From SZUA-365 sp034002405 (GTDB lineage: Bacteria > Bacteroidota > Ignavibacteria > SZUA-365), in assembly GCA_034002405.1 (NCBI GenBank), contig JAVFAS010000091.1:1-10544 (forward strand): DNA of 10,544 nt, in the 5' to 3' direction. How positions within the stretch are numbered: the first letter of the stretch is position 1; each line of letters begins with the position of its first letter. Made by a program: the position numbers and the translations under genes. The notes under the pieces were generated by a model. That model saw nothing but the letters and a program-made list of their open reading frames with translations, did no database searches and had not been told where the DNA came from. Positions 1 through 5,890 of this stretch are shown in pieces.

Positions 1-845
1 CGGTGAGCGTGATCGATGCGGTCGCGGAGCAACCGTTGGCGTCGGTGACGGTGAAGCTGTGCGTGCCGGCACCGAGGGTGAAGCTTCCGGTGCCCTGATA
101 CGGTGGCGTACCACCGGTGGCGGTGACATCCACCGTGGTGGTTCCGCCGTGGCACTGGATCTGCGAGGCGGCGACGGCCGAGACATTGATCGCGCTTGCG
201 GGTTCGGTGAGCGTGATCGATGCAATGTCCGTACAGCCGTTCGCATCGGTGACGGTGAAGCTGTGCGTGCCCGCGCCGAGGGTGAAGGTTCCGGTACCCT
301 GATACGGAGTGGTGCCACCGGTCGCGCTTACGGTGACGGTCGTGGTGCCGCCGAAGCACTGGATTTGTCCGGCCGCGATGGCCGACGCGTTGACGACACT
401 GGCTGGTTGCGTGATGGTGATCGTCGTGGTCGCGTCGCACCCATTCCCGTCCGTGACGGTGAAATGATGGATGCCGTTTCCTTTATAAAATCGACCGGTT
501 CCCTTGTACGGTGGTTTGCCGCCATGGGCTTTGACTTCGACTTCCGTCAGGTTCGTCGTGCAGTTATAGGTTCCTGCCAGGGAGTTGGCGCCGAGGTCCG
601 GTGGTTCGGTGACGGAGACCGTGACATTGCCCGTGCAGCCATTCGCGTCGGTGACCGTGAAGAGATGACTTCCCGCGCCGCGTGAGAAGGTCCCGGTACC
701 TTTATAGGGCGGGGTGCCGCCGTTCGCGGAAATGGTGATGGTGGATGTGCCACCGTGACAGAGGATCGGGGTGGATTGCGCGGCGGCGGTGACCGCGTCG
801 ACGGTGACGACGGTCGGACAGGTGATGGACATCGTGCCATTGCTG
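1..845 (-). repeat. Tandem SprB-type protein repeats in the adhesin gene
   Basis: Equivalent points of successive repeats (codons for the I.LTEP strand) fall at about 1, 205, 409, 607 and 787, giving periods of 204, 204, 198 and 180 bp (68, 68, 66 and 60 aa). The two copies nearest the left edge are the most alike at DNA level, with long identical stretches. Copies nearer the N-terminus have diverged. This pattern suggests recent expansion toward the missing 3' part, so more copies may lie outside the window. Confidence 0.85.
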
Positions 846-1906
846 ACGGTGACCGTCAGGGTGTAGCCGCCGGTATTCAATCCTGCATCCACGCTGACCG
901 TTGCTCCCGTCGCGGGTCCGACAATGGACGCACCACTGGTGTTGTTTGACAGGCTCCAGGCATAGGTCAGCCCGCTGGCCGCATTGGCGTACCCGTAGGT
1001 GTTGCGGCTGCCGGCACACGCGAAGGCCGTACCGCTGATATCGCAGGTCAGCGGCATGGCAATCGCACTGCCCATGACCTGGTTGTCACGATTGCCAAGC
1101 GAGATCCCGTCGAGTCGATCCAGTTTGAAATGGAACGACGCCCCCTTGATGCTTCCCGATCCGAGGCCCGGACCATACCCGATGCCAGATCCCACGGACG
1201 GAACGTCGATGCCGACACCGAGATGGCCGGCCATCTCGATGAGGATGGAAGACGATTTGGAATTCCACATCAGGGTGTATCCCGCCGTGGCTTCCGGTCC
1301 CTTTCCATATCCGTCGAAGCGCAGCATGGCGGACAGAATCGGTGCATCGCCGTGGATCGTGAGGGTGCGGTTTCCAAAGCTTGCTTCATACGCGGCGATG
1401 CTCGATGCCACACTGTGTCCCAGAAGGATCCCCATCGCGTCCGGAATGTCGACGGTATAAGAGTAGCCGGTGGAACGGATCGTGGCACAGGTGGCAGGCA
1501 TCGTTTTGGGCGGACCCAGCGCCTCGCCGCATTCGTTCAGCTGAAACAGCGTGGTCGGTCCTGCGATCGCGTCGGAGGCATCGAGTGCCTGCTTGTAGGA
1601 CGTGAGGTAGTCGTATGCGTGTTTTCCGCTCTTCGTCGCTTGATGCGAGAACGTGAGCAGATGATTGTTGCCGGGACGGACGGGAATGCCGACCAGCATC
1701 AGCCGCTGTGGAACGGACATGCCTTCGGTATAGATGGAATTCGAGCGCTGGACAATCGAATTGATCCAATACACTTCCCCCGCGGGCACGCGATTGTGTT
1801 TGTTCGCCGCCTGACGGAAGTCCACCGAAAGCCGCTGGGCAACAGCCGCGGGCGTCAACGTGACCGCGAGCAGCAGCAAGACCAACATGTATCGAAGTCG
1901 TTTCAT
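1..1906 (-). CDS. Secreted adhesin-like protein with SprB-type repeats (3' end cut by window edge)
   Basis: The frame stays open for 635 codons from the ATG at 1906 to the left edge, so the C-terminus (and any sorting signal) is not visible. The start is supported by GAGG six bases upstream and by a typical signal peptide (MKRLRYMLVLLLLAVTLTPAAVA, cleavage before Q24). Residues about 24-285 form an N-terminal module with a KHAYDYLTSY motif near residues 95-103 and a LDGISLGNRDNQ segment. I recall similar motifs in secreted repeat proteins but cannot name the domain. Residues about 285-373 resemble a PKD/Ig-like unit (LTYAWSLSNN, YTLTVTVSNG). From about residue 374 come SprB-like repeats of 60-68 aa, each with GGT.PY.GTG.F, FTVTDANGC and I.LTEPAS. 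SprB repeats are known from gliding and adhesion proteins of Bacteroidota. A cell-surface adhesin or exported filament role is inferred. Several overlapping open frames on the other strand are shadows. Confidence 0.88.
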   Translation of the reverse strand, partial: MKRLRYMLVLLLLAVTLTPAAVAQRLSVDFRQAANKHNRVPAGEVYWINSIVQRSNSIYTEGMSVPQRLMLVGIPVRPGNNHLLTFSHQATKSGKHAYDYLTSYKQALDASDAIAGPTTLFQLNECGEALGPPKTMPATCATIRSTGYSYTVDIPDAMGILLGHSVASSIAAYEASFGNRTLTIHGDAPILSAMLRFDGYGKGPEATAGYTLMWNSKSSSILIEMAGHLGVGIDVPSVGSGIGYGPGLGSGSIKGASFHFKLDRLDGISLGNRDNQVMGSAIAMPLTCDISGTAFACAGSRNTYGYANAASGLTYAWSLSNNTSGASIVGPATGATVSVDAGLNTGGYTLTVTVSNGTMSITCPTVVTVDAVTAAAQSTPILCHGGTSTITISANGGTPPYKGTGTFSRGAGSHLFTVTDANGCTGNVTVSVTEPPDLGANSLAGTYNCTTNLTEVEVKAHGGKPPYKGTGRFYKGNGIHHFTVTDGNGCDATTTITITQPASVVNASAIAAGQIQCFGGTTTVTVSATGGTTPYQGTGTFTLGAGTHSFTVTDANGCTDIASITLTEPASAINVSAVAASQIQCHGGTTTVDVTATGGTPPYQGTGSFTLGAGTHSFTVTDANGCSATASITLT

Positions 1907-2009
1907 AAGACACCTCATCCTTCTTTCTTTCTGTCTGTACATCAACAGCACGTGTGCATTCGTCGGGGTGTAAAGCCGGACAACAGGCGAAGGGTTGGCC
2001 GACAGTGAC

Positions 2010-2039
2010 GAATTAGAAGTATGCGGTGTGACTTGTCAA
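2010..2039 (-). promoter_or_regulatory. Putative promoter of the adhesin gene
   Basis: On the minus strand TTGACA (2039-2034) is followed after 18 bp by TAATTC (2015-2010). This would give a leader of roughly 95 nt before the adhesin start. The -35 hexamer lies inside a small perfect palindrome, ACTTGTCAAGT (2031-2041), and a TGTAAGG heptamer abuts it. The -35 matches the general consensus fully and the -10 is weak. No transcription data are available. Confidence 0.4.
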
Positions 2040-2041
2040 GT

Positions 2042-2153
2042 TGTAAGGAAATTGTTACTTGAGACCGTGGCGGTAACTCCTTGATAATTCCCTTGTATTC
2101 GATCGTATTAATAATATGTAAGGAATCAATTCCCACCTTACAGTTCCCTTACA
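2042..2153. promoter_or_regulatory. Cluster of four TGTAAGG heptamers upstream of the adhesin promoter
   Basis: TGTAAGG occurs at 2042-2048 and 2117-2123 on the plus strand, and its complement CCTTACA at 2136-2142 and 2147-2153. Most copies are followed by purine-rich GAA or AA. The stretch is notably AT-rich compared with the surrounding genes and has no convincing reading frame. Together with the adjacent promoter this looks like a multi-site control region for the adhesin gene. The binding protein is unknown. Confidence 0.4.
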
Positions 2154-2171
2154 ACCTAGATCTCATGCAAT

Positions 2172-2208
2172 TCACGCTGAGCGCATCTCATCACGCCGAG
2201 CGCATTTC
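2172..2208. repeat. Two-copy 18-bp direct repeat, 19-bp period
   Basis: Positions 2172-2189 and 2191-2208 carry TCACGCTGAGCGCATCTC and TCACGCCGAGCGCATTTC, 16 of 18 identical. They lie between the adhesin control region and the terminator of the unit to the right. No gene is visible there. A 36-codon frame from 2164 overlaps them, but its product resembles nothing I know. Confidence 0.5.
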
Positions 2209-2273
2209 GCCGGGGGCGTATCTCGGGATGCTCGGGAACGTACGGCATTTGTCGGTGTCGGCGTATGCGGAAT

Positions 2274-2305
2274 AAAAAACGGGGGAGCGATGGGCTCTCC
2301 CGTTT
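2274..2305 (-). terminator. Intrinsic terminator of the NifX-like unit
   Basis: Read on the minus strand, AAACGGGAGAGC and GCTCCCCCGTTT form a 12-bp stem with one A-C mismatch around a 5-nt loop (CCATC), followed directly by a run of T. It lies about 50 nt after the stop codon of the 36-aa gene and reads in the same direction, so it closes that transcription unit. Confidence 0.8.
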
Positions 2306-2356
2306 CCTGGGTGATTCCTGTACGGTGGTCCGTGGGCCGGGACCACGAGCCTGGTA

Positions 2357-2467
2357 TTACAGACCGAACATTTTGAGAGCGATCAGTACGATCGCGAGAC
2401 CTACCATGCCCAGCATCAGCACGAGGCCGAAGGGCAGGGATTTCTTGTCCTGACGTTCCTCCGCCAT
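2357..2467 (-). CDS. 36-aa single-span membrane protein
   Basis: This very short gene starts at the ATG at 2467, with a strong AGGAGG six bases upstream, and ends in TAA at 2357. The product begins with a charged stretch (MAEERQDKK) and then has one hydrophobic segment of about 22 residues (residues 11-32, with a G..LVLMLGMVGLAIVLIAL pattern), ending KMFGL. It is likely an inner-membrane protein with its charged N-terminus in the cytoplasm. It is the last gene before the terminator and lies 51 bp after the 112-aa gene. I do not recognise the family. Small membrane proteins of this size often modulate a larger partner, but no partner is shown here. The ribosome-binding site, the hydrophobic profile and the terminator make it likely to be real. 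Confidence 0.72.
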   Translation of the reverse strand: MAEERQDKKSLPFGLVLMLGMVGLAIVLIALKMFGL

Positions 2468-2518
2468 GACATTCCTCCTGTGTTGGATATTTTCGGATCC
2501 GTGTGTGTGAAATGCGTG

Positions 2519-2857
2519 TCAGCACACGACAGGAGGGGCGCGGGGAGGGATTCCGGGCAGTTCCGGCGCGCGGGGAAGCGGCGGGGTGGGGAGGACATAC
2601 TGTTGTGGTGGCCGTAGCCGTGGCGTGTACCCCGGCGTCGCCACGATCGTGCGCGACGATCGGCGGGAGACGGTGATGGCGGTTTCGGTCAGTGGGCGCT
2701 TTCGGTTTTCCGTGTCGGTCACGGGTGCCGCGGCACGCGGGGACATCGCAACGATGGTGTATTCACCACGCCAGCTCTGCTCGACGTGCAGCGGGGCGAG
2801 TATTGACGCCACGGTGCCGAGCAGAACGATCGCGATGATGGAAATCCGACTGGCCAT
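2519..2857 (-). CDS. 112-aa proline-rich exported or membrane-anchored hypothetical protein
   Basis: The product starts MASRISIIAIVLLGTVASIL, an uncleaved anchor or signal peptide, followed by HVEQSWRGEYTIVAMSP, a basic middle part and a very proline-rich C-terminal third (for example LPTPPLPRAPELPGIPP) ending in Cys. Codons favour G or C in third position like the neighbours. I see no good ribosome-binding site (upstream is GATCTTTCTTTC), which weakens the start. It lies 94 bp after the NifX-like gene, with a strong hairpin between them, and 51 bp before the 36-aa gene. The frame stays open further upstream through the NifX-like gene, but that part is a shadow. No family is recognised. The proline tail could span the periplasm or stiffen a stalk, which is inference. 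Confidence 0.52.
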   Translation of the reverse strand: MASRISIIAIVLLGTVASILAPLHVEQSWRGEYTIVAMSPRAAAPVTDTENRKRPLTETAITVSRRSSRTIVATPGYTPRLRPPQQYVLPTPPLPRAPELPGIPPRAPPVVC

Positions 2858-2901
2858 GAAAGAAAGATCGGAAATCCCGCCATGGCGATCAAGGCGGATC
2901 G

Positions 2902-2939
2902 GGCGGACGGACCACCGCGCCGCGGTGGTCTCGTCCGCC
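2902..2939 (-). terminator. Strong GC-rich hairpin between the NifX-like and 112-aa genes
   Basis: The arms GGCGGACG-A-GACCACCGC and GCGGTGGTC-CGTCCGCC pair over 17 bp with a single bulged A and a 3-nt loop. It begins 12 nt after the NifX-like stop codon. There is no following T run, so it is not a canonical intrinsic terminator. It may act as a partial terminator or as a 3' stability element that makes the first gene more abundant than the two downstream ones. Confidence 0.45.
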
Positions 2940-2951
2940 ACCACGGTCCAG

Positions 2952-3398
2952 TTAGTGCGTCCGGCCGTGTCCGTGTCCGTGATCGTGCTCTTGTGCGTGA
3001 CCCGCGCAACCGTCCGACAACCCGCAGGGTTCGAGCGTGCCGTTGACATATTCGTCGACGAGTCTCGAAATCGGGCCAAGGTGTCCTTTGTACGCAGGGA
3101 TGCCGTAGGCGGCGAGACGCCGGATGGCACCACTGCCGATGCCACCGACGATGATTGCTTCGACGCGGCGAGCGGCAAGAAAATCGACTGGAGCGCAGCC
3201 TCCGTGTCCGTGTTCTTCGGAATTGTCGAGGGTTTCCATCGCGCGCGTCTCGATATCGACGAGGGCGAAGAGAGGGGCGGAGCCGAAATGCGGCAGCAGT
3301 TTGCTGTCGAGTCCGTGATCGACAGCGATGGGAATGCAAACCACTCGTCTACCAGCCGGTGCGGCATGGTTGGTGCGAGGTGCTTCGGGATATGACAT
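2952..3398 (-). CDS. NifX/NifB-type dinitrogenase iron-molybdenum cofactor family protein with His-rich tail
   Basis: A 148-aa protein of the dinitrogenase iron-molybdenum cofactor biosynthesis family (PF02579-like). Members bind Fe-S or Mo-Fe-S clusters, and many occur in organisms without nitrogenase. The start is set by GGAGG five bases upstream of the ATG at 3398; a longer in-frame extension lacks this. Residues 18-122 carry the fold: VCIPIAVD, HFGSAPLFALVD, GGCAPVDFL near 67-73, VGGIGSGAIRRLAAYGIPAYKG. The tail adds EPCGLSDGC (123-131) and then EHDHGHGHGRTH, a likely metal-binding stretch. It is about 70% identical by eye to the C-terminal domain of the DUF134 fusion at 8876-9598 but has no DNA-binding domain. 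It heads a minus-strand unit behind a palindrome-containing promoter shared with that paralogue. Cytoplasmic; the exact ligand is unknown. Confidence 0.88.
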   Translation of the reverse strand: MSYPEAPRTNHAAPAGRRVVCIPIAVDHGLDSKLLPHFGSAPLFALVDIETRAMETLDNSEEHGHGGCAPVDFLAARRVEAIIVGGIGSGAIRRLAAYGIPAYKGHLGPISRLVDEYVNGTLEPCGLSDGCAGHAQEHDHGHGHGRTH

Positions 3399-3536
3399 GG
3401 AATCCTCCAAAATGTGCGATGCGGGTCGAGCCGCGCGTGCGAGCCATGTTCGATGGAAGAACAACCGTTGTTGGTCATTTCGAATCAGCCGGGGCTCGCC
3501 CTGTGACCCGAATGTCGAGGGATGCGTCGGGCATCC

Positions 3537-3571
3537 GAATTGAACATATGTTCAATTCATGAAAAATCCAA
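3537..3571 (-). promoter_or_regulatory. Promoter with overlapping 22-bp palindromic operator for the NifX-like unit
   Basis: Positions 3537-3558 are a perfect 22-bp palindrome with core TGAACATATGTTCA (3541-3554). On the minus strand TTGGAT (3571-3566) lies 17 bp from TATGTT (3548-3543), so the palindrome covers the -10. A second small palindrome, TTCATGAA, sits in the spacer. The NifX-like start codon is about 140 nt downstream. Positions 3539-3571 match the minus-strand sequence of 9618-9650 at 31 of 33 bases, which makes a shared operator likely. On the other side no matching -35 is present at the symmetric position, so this copy drives only the minus strand. Confidence 0.65.
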
Positions 3572-3663
3572 ATGCCTGTGGACATGCGGTCCCCGGGTCT
3601 CGAACCGGGATCGCTCGCCAGCGTCGTCCGCCCTGCGTCAACGAAAATACGTCGATTGCTCTA

Positions 3664-3692
3664 TTGAACGTTGCGGCACCGGCACCTATCGT
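3664..3692 (+). promoter_or_regulatory. Putative promoter of the signalling cassette
   Basis: TTGAAC (3664-3669), a 17-bp spacer and TATCGT (3687-3692) lie just before the receiver-only gene. Transcription would start near 3699 and the ribosome-binding site GGAG is at 3700-3703, giving a very short leader. The elements match the general consensus only partly, so this is a weak call. Confidence 0.33.
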
Positions 3693-3709
3693 AGCAGACG
3701 GAGCGTGAT

Positions 3710-4114
3710 ATGGTGTCAGGCATCAATGCGACCGCGACCGCGATTGTCGCGGATGGAAATGCGCAGTATCGAAGCGCCCTGCTCGATCTGCTGCGACGCA
3801 TGCACGATCTCGATGTCGTGGCGGCATGTTCCACCGCGTCGGAGGCCGTGGAATTGTGTGCCCGTCATCGGCCTGATATTCTCCTGATTGACGCGGGAAT
3901 GCGGGGATCGGACGCCCTGCACGCGGCGACGGTGGTGCGTGCCGCCGCACCGTGCACCTGCATCGTGTTCATGACCAGTGGTGCGAGCGGCGTGCTCCGC
4001 GCCGCGGAGTACCATCGCCAGGCGGATCATGTGATCTCGAAATCCGAGATCAAGAATTCCCTGCGCGCGGTGCTTGACGCGCGCCGTTCGGGTCCGTGCC
4101 GGTGTGGGGGTTGA
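3710..4114 (+). CDS. Receiver-only (CheY-like) response regulator protein
   Basis: A 134-aa protein that is essentially one receiver domain. GGAG six bases before the ATG supports the start. The likely phospho-acceptor is D61 in the strand DILLIDAGM, with T89 (FMTSG) and K111 (VISKSE) in the expected switch positions. The acidic pocket is unusual: where NarL-type proteins have ADDH, this one has A14-D15-G16-N17, so only one of the two metal-binding acidic residues remains. No DNA-binding or enzymatic output domain follows; the C-terminus ends in a short basic and Cys tail (RRSGPCRCGG). It precedes the histidine kinase on the same strand, so it may act as a phosphate sink, a connector or an allosteric partner of that kinase. 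That role is inference. Confidence 0.85.
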   Translation: MVSGINATATAIVADGNAQYRSALLDLLRRMHDLDVVAACSTASEAVELCARHRPDILLIDAGMRGSDALHAATVVRAAAPCTCIVFMTSGASGVLRAAEYHRQADHVISKSEIKNSLRAVLDARRSGPCRCGG

Positions 4115-4239
4115 TTTTTTCCGAAACCGGAGCAATACTGCATGAATACAGACAGTCGCCTGATTCCGATACTGTCGGTGACGTCAAGGTATCACGGAGA
4201 TCGCCACCGCCCCCACCATCGACGCGAGATCGAACCGCC

Positions 4240-5850
4240 ATGCTCGACCATCCTCCGACCAAGTTGCCTGAACCGTCCGACGGTCTCGACGCGCTGCTCG
4301 AGACAGTACGTCGAGACGGGGATTTCGCGCTCTCGCAGTTCTGGTGCATGACGCACGCACCACACACCGCGACCTGTATCGCGGGGAGACACGATGGGCA
4401 GGAACGTGACGCCCGCTTCCTTCAATTCAACATGCGTGTGCGCTTGCGTGCCGCCGCGGCGCTTCCCCTGCGGACGTTTCGTGAGACGACCGCGCGGTGG
4501 CACGCCGATCTCTCCAACATCGACGGCGACCCGCGGCGCGAACGCATGCACAAGGCCGGGTATGTGACAGGTGTCGCGGTGCCCGTCACCATCGACGACG
4601 GGGTGGTCGGTGTGATCGAATGTTTCACACGCGAAATGCGATCCCCCAATCCTGCGCTGCTCGATCGCCTCCAGCAACGTATCGCGGACGCGGGCGCCAC
4701 GGTTGCCGCGGTCCTGCCTCGTGTTCCGGGTTCATCGCGGGAAGGAGCGCTCCAGACATCGTCACTGCAGCCGTTCATGGAGCAGGAATTACGGCTCCTG
4801 TTTCAAACCGCGCCGCTGGGCATCGTCGTGACGGACGAGGAGGATTTCATTCTCGAGGTCAACACACGGTTCTGTGAAATTTTCGGCCTGGTGGAGTCGG
4901 ACATTGTCGGGTCGTGCTTCTCGACCCTGCTACAACCGGATACACCCCTTCCAACGTCGACAGCCTACCGGGATGTCCGGGAAGGCCGGGTGCCGCGCGC
5001 CGAAGTGGAGAAACGCTATCATCGCGGCGATCGCGTCGTCGACGCGCGGCTTCATCTCACCGGCATGACCGTCACGGAGGGGAATGTGCGCGCATGGTAT
5101 TGCATGCGCTTGATCGAGGATATCTCGGAAAAGCGCCGCCTGCAGGAACAGCTCCGGATGGCAGAGACGCTGCGGTCGGACGAACTCCAGCTCTTCGCCC
5201 TGCGCCTGCAGAAGGCCCAGGAGGAAGAGCGCCGGCGCATCGCGTCCGACCTGCACGATGATCTTTGCCAGCAGCTCAGCGGCATGAAGCTGAATATCGA
5301 GGTGTTCGAAGACGATGTGCGCGCCAGCAGCGAACACGCCTTCCAGCGACTGCAGCTGATGAAGGCGCAACTTGAACGCATGATCGACACCGTGCGTCGG
5401 ATGTCGAGCAGCCTGCGGCCGAGCGTGCTCGATGATTTCGGCCTGCTGCCCGCGCTGCGTGTGATGGCGAAGGAACAGCAGGAATTGCACGGAATACATG
5501 TCCGTGTGCATGCCGAGGGATACGAACACACCCACGCCTTGCATGAACACGAAACCGCGTTGTACCGTATCGTCCAGGAAGCACTCTCGAATATCGTGCA
5601 ACATGCCAGCGCATCCGACGCACGCATCGACCTCGTTCGGCGCGATCGGGAACTCGCGTTGCATATTCGCGATAACGGGATCGGATTCTCCCCGAAAGAG
5701 GTCCGCTACACCGAGGGCGACATGCGCGGTATGGGACTGGTTGGCATGCGTGAGCGTGCCCGGCAGTTGCACGGACACATGGAAATCCACTCCCTTCCCG
5801 GTTCGGGAACGGAAATTATCGTTCGCCTTCCATGTCCCGGGAAAACATGA
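4240..5850 (+). CDS. GAF-PAS sensor histidine kinase of the NarX/UhpB (HisKA_3) class
   Basis: A 536-aa kinase without a transmembrane segment, so probably cytoplasmic. I chose the ATG at 4240. An in-frame GTG at 4096 would add 48 residues with a proline run that look non-coding and would overlap the receiver gene. Order of domains: GAF-like region (about 20-165, with MHKAGYVTGVAVPV and GVIECFTRE), PAS (about 180-300, with APLGIVVTDEEDFILEVNTRF), a coiled-coil linker rich in E, Q, R and L (about 300-335), then the HisKA_3 phospho-acceptor helix RRRIASDLHDDLCQQLSG with H339. The HATPase domain has the N box around N451 (EALSNIVQHA), DNGIGF at 478-483 and GMGLVGMRERA from 497. It probably phosphorylates the NarL-type regulator encoded 40 bp downstream. 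The ligand is unknown; no haem or Fe-S motif is evident. Confidence 0.92.
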   Translation: MLDHPPTKLPEPSDGLDALLETVRRDGDFALSQFWCMTHAPHTATCIAGRHDGQERDARFLQFNMRVRLRAAAALPLRTFRETTARWHADLSNIDGDPRRERMHKAGYVTGVAVPVTIDDGVVGVIECFTREMRSPNPALLDRLQQRIADAGATVAAVLPRVPGSSREGALQTSSLQPFMEQELRLLFQTAPLGIVVTDEEDFILEVNTRFCEIFGLVESDIVGSCFSTLLQPDTPLPTSTAYRDVREGRVPRAEVEKRYHRGDRVVDARLHLTGMTVTEGNVRAWYCMRLIEDISEKRRLQEQLRMAETLRSDELQLFALRLQKAQEEERRRIASDLHDDLCQQLSGMKLNIEVFEDDVRASSEHAFQRLQLMKAQLERMIDTVRRMSSSLRPSVLDDFGLLPALRVMAKEQQELHGIHVRVHAEGYEHTHALHEHETALYRIVQEALSNIVQHASASDARIDLVRRDRELALHIRDNGIGFSPKEVRYTEGDMRGMGLVGMRERARQLHGHMEIHSLPGSGTEIIVRLPCPGKT

Positions 5851-5890
5851 TCAGGGAACACGGCGGCCAATGCATCCGGAGGTCATTCAG

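Noticed and set aside
59..2008. Several long plus-strand frames across the adhesin region (for example 59-685 and 1130-2008)
   Set aside because: The minus strand carries one uninterrupted 635-codon frame with a signal peptide, ribosome-binding site and recognisable repeats. The plus-strand products are low-complexity shadows rich in Arg and Gly.
2081..2275. A 64-codon plus-strand frame in the gap before the terminator
   Set aside because: It overlaps the AT-rich motif cluster and direct repeat, has no ribosome-binding site, and its composition is unlike the coding regions.
2586..3395. A 269-codon plus-strand frame antisense to the NifX-like unit
   Set aside because: It has no recognisable domain and covers the conserved NifX-like gene on the opposite strand. 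It is a shadow of high-GC coding sequence.
2519..3478. A 319-codon minus-strand frame spanning the NifX-like gene and the 112-aa gene
   Set aside because: Its upstream two thirds overlap the well-supported NifX-like gene in another frame and look like shadow sequence. Only the part from the ATG at 2857 has a plausible signal peptide.
3586..3612. tRNA T-arm-like sequence on the minus strand (GGTTCGAGACCCGGG)
   Set aside because: The loop would be eight bases rather than seven, and no anticodon arm, D arm or matching 5' acceptor is found in the flanking sequence.
4085..4125. Possible terminator with a T run (TTGATTTTTT) at the end of the receiver gene
   Set aside because: I could not find a stable stem directly before the T run, so it is not listed.
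4096..4239. GTG start at 4096 for the histidine kinase
   Set aside because: It would overlap the receiver gene, lacks a ribosome-binding site and adds a proline-run segment unlike a domain. The ATG at 4240 is preferred, though its own ribosome-binding site is weak.
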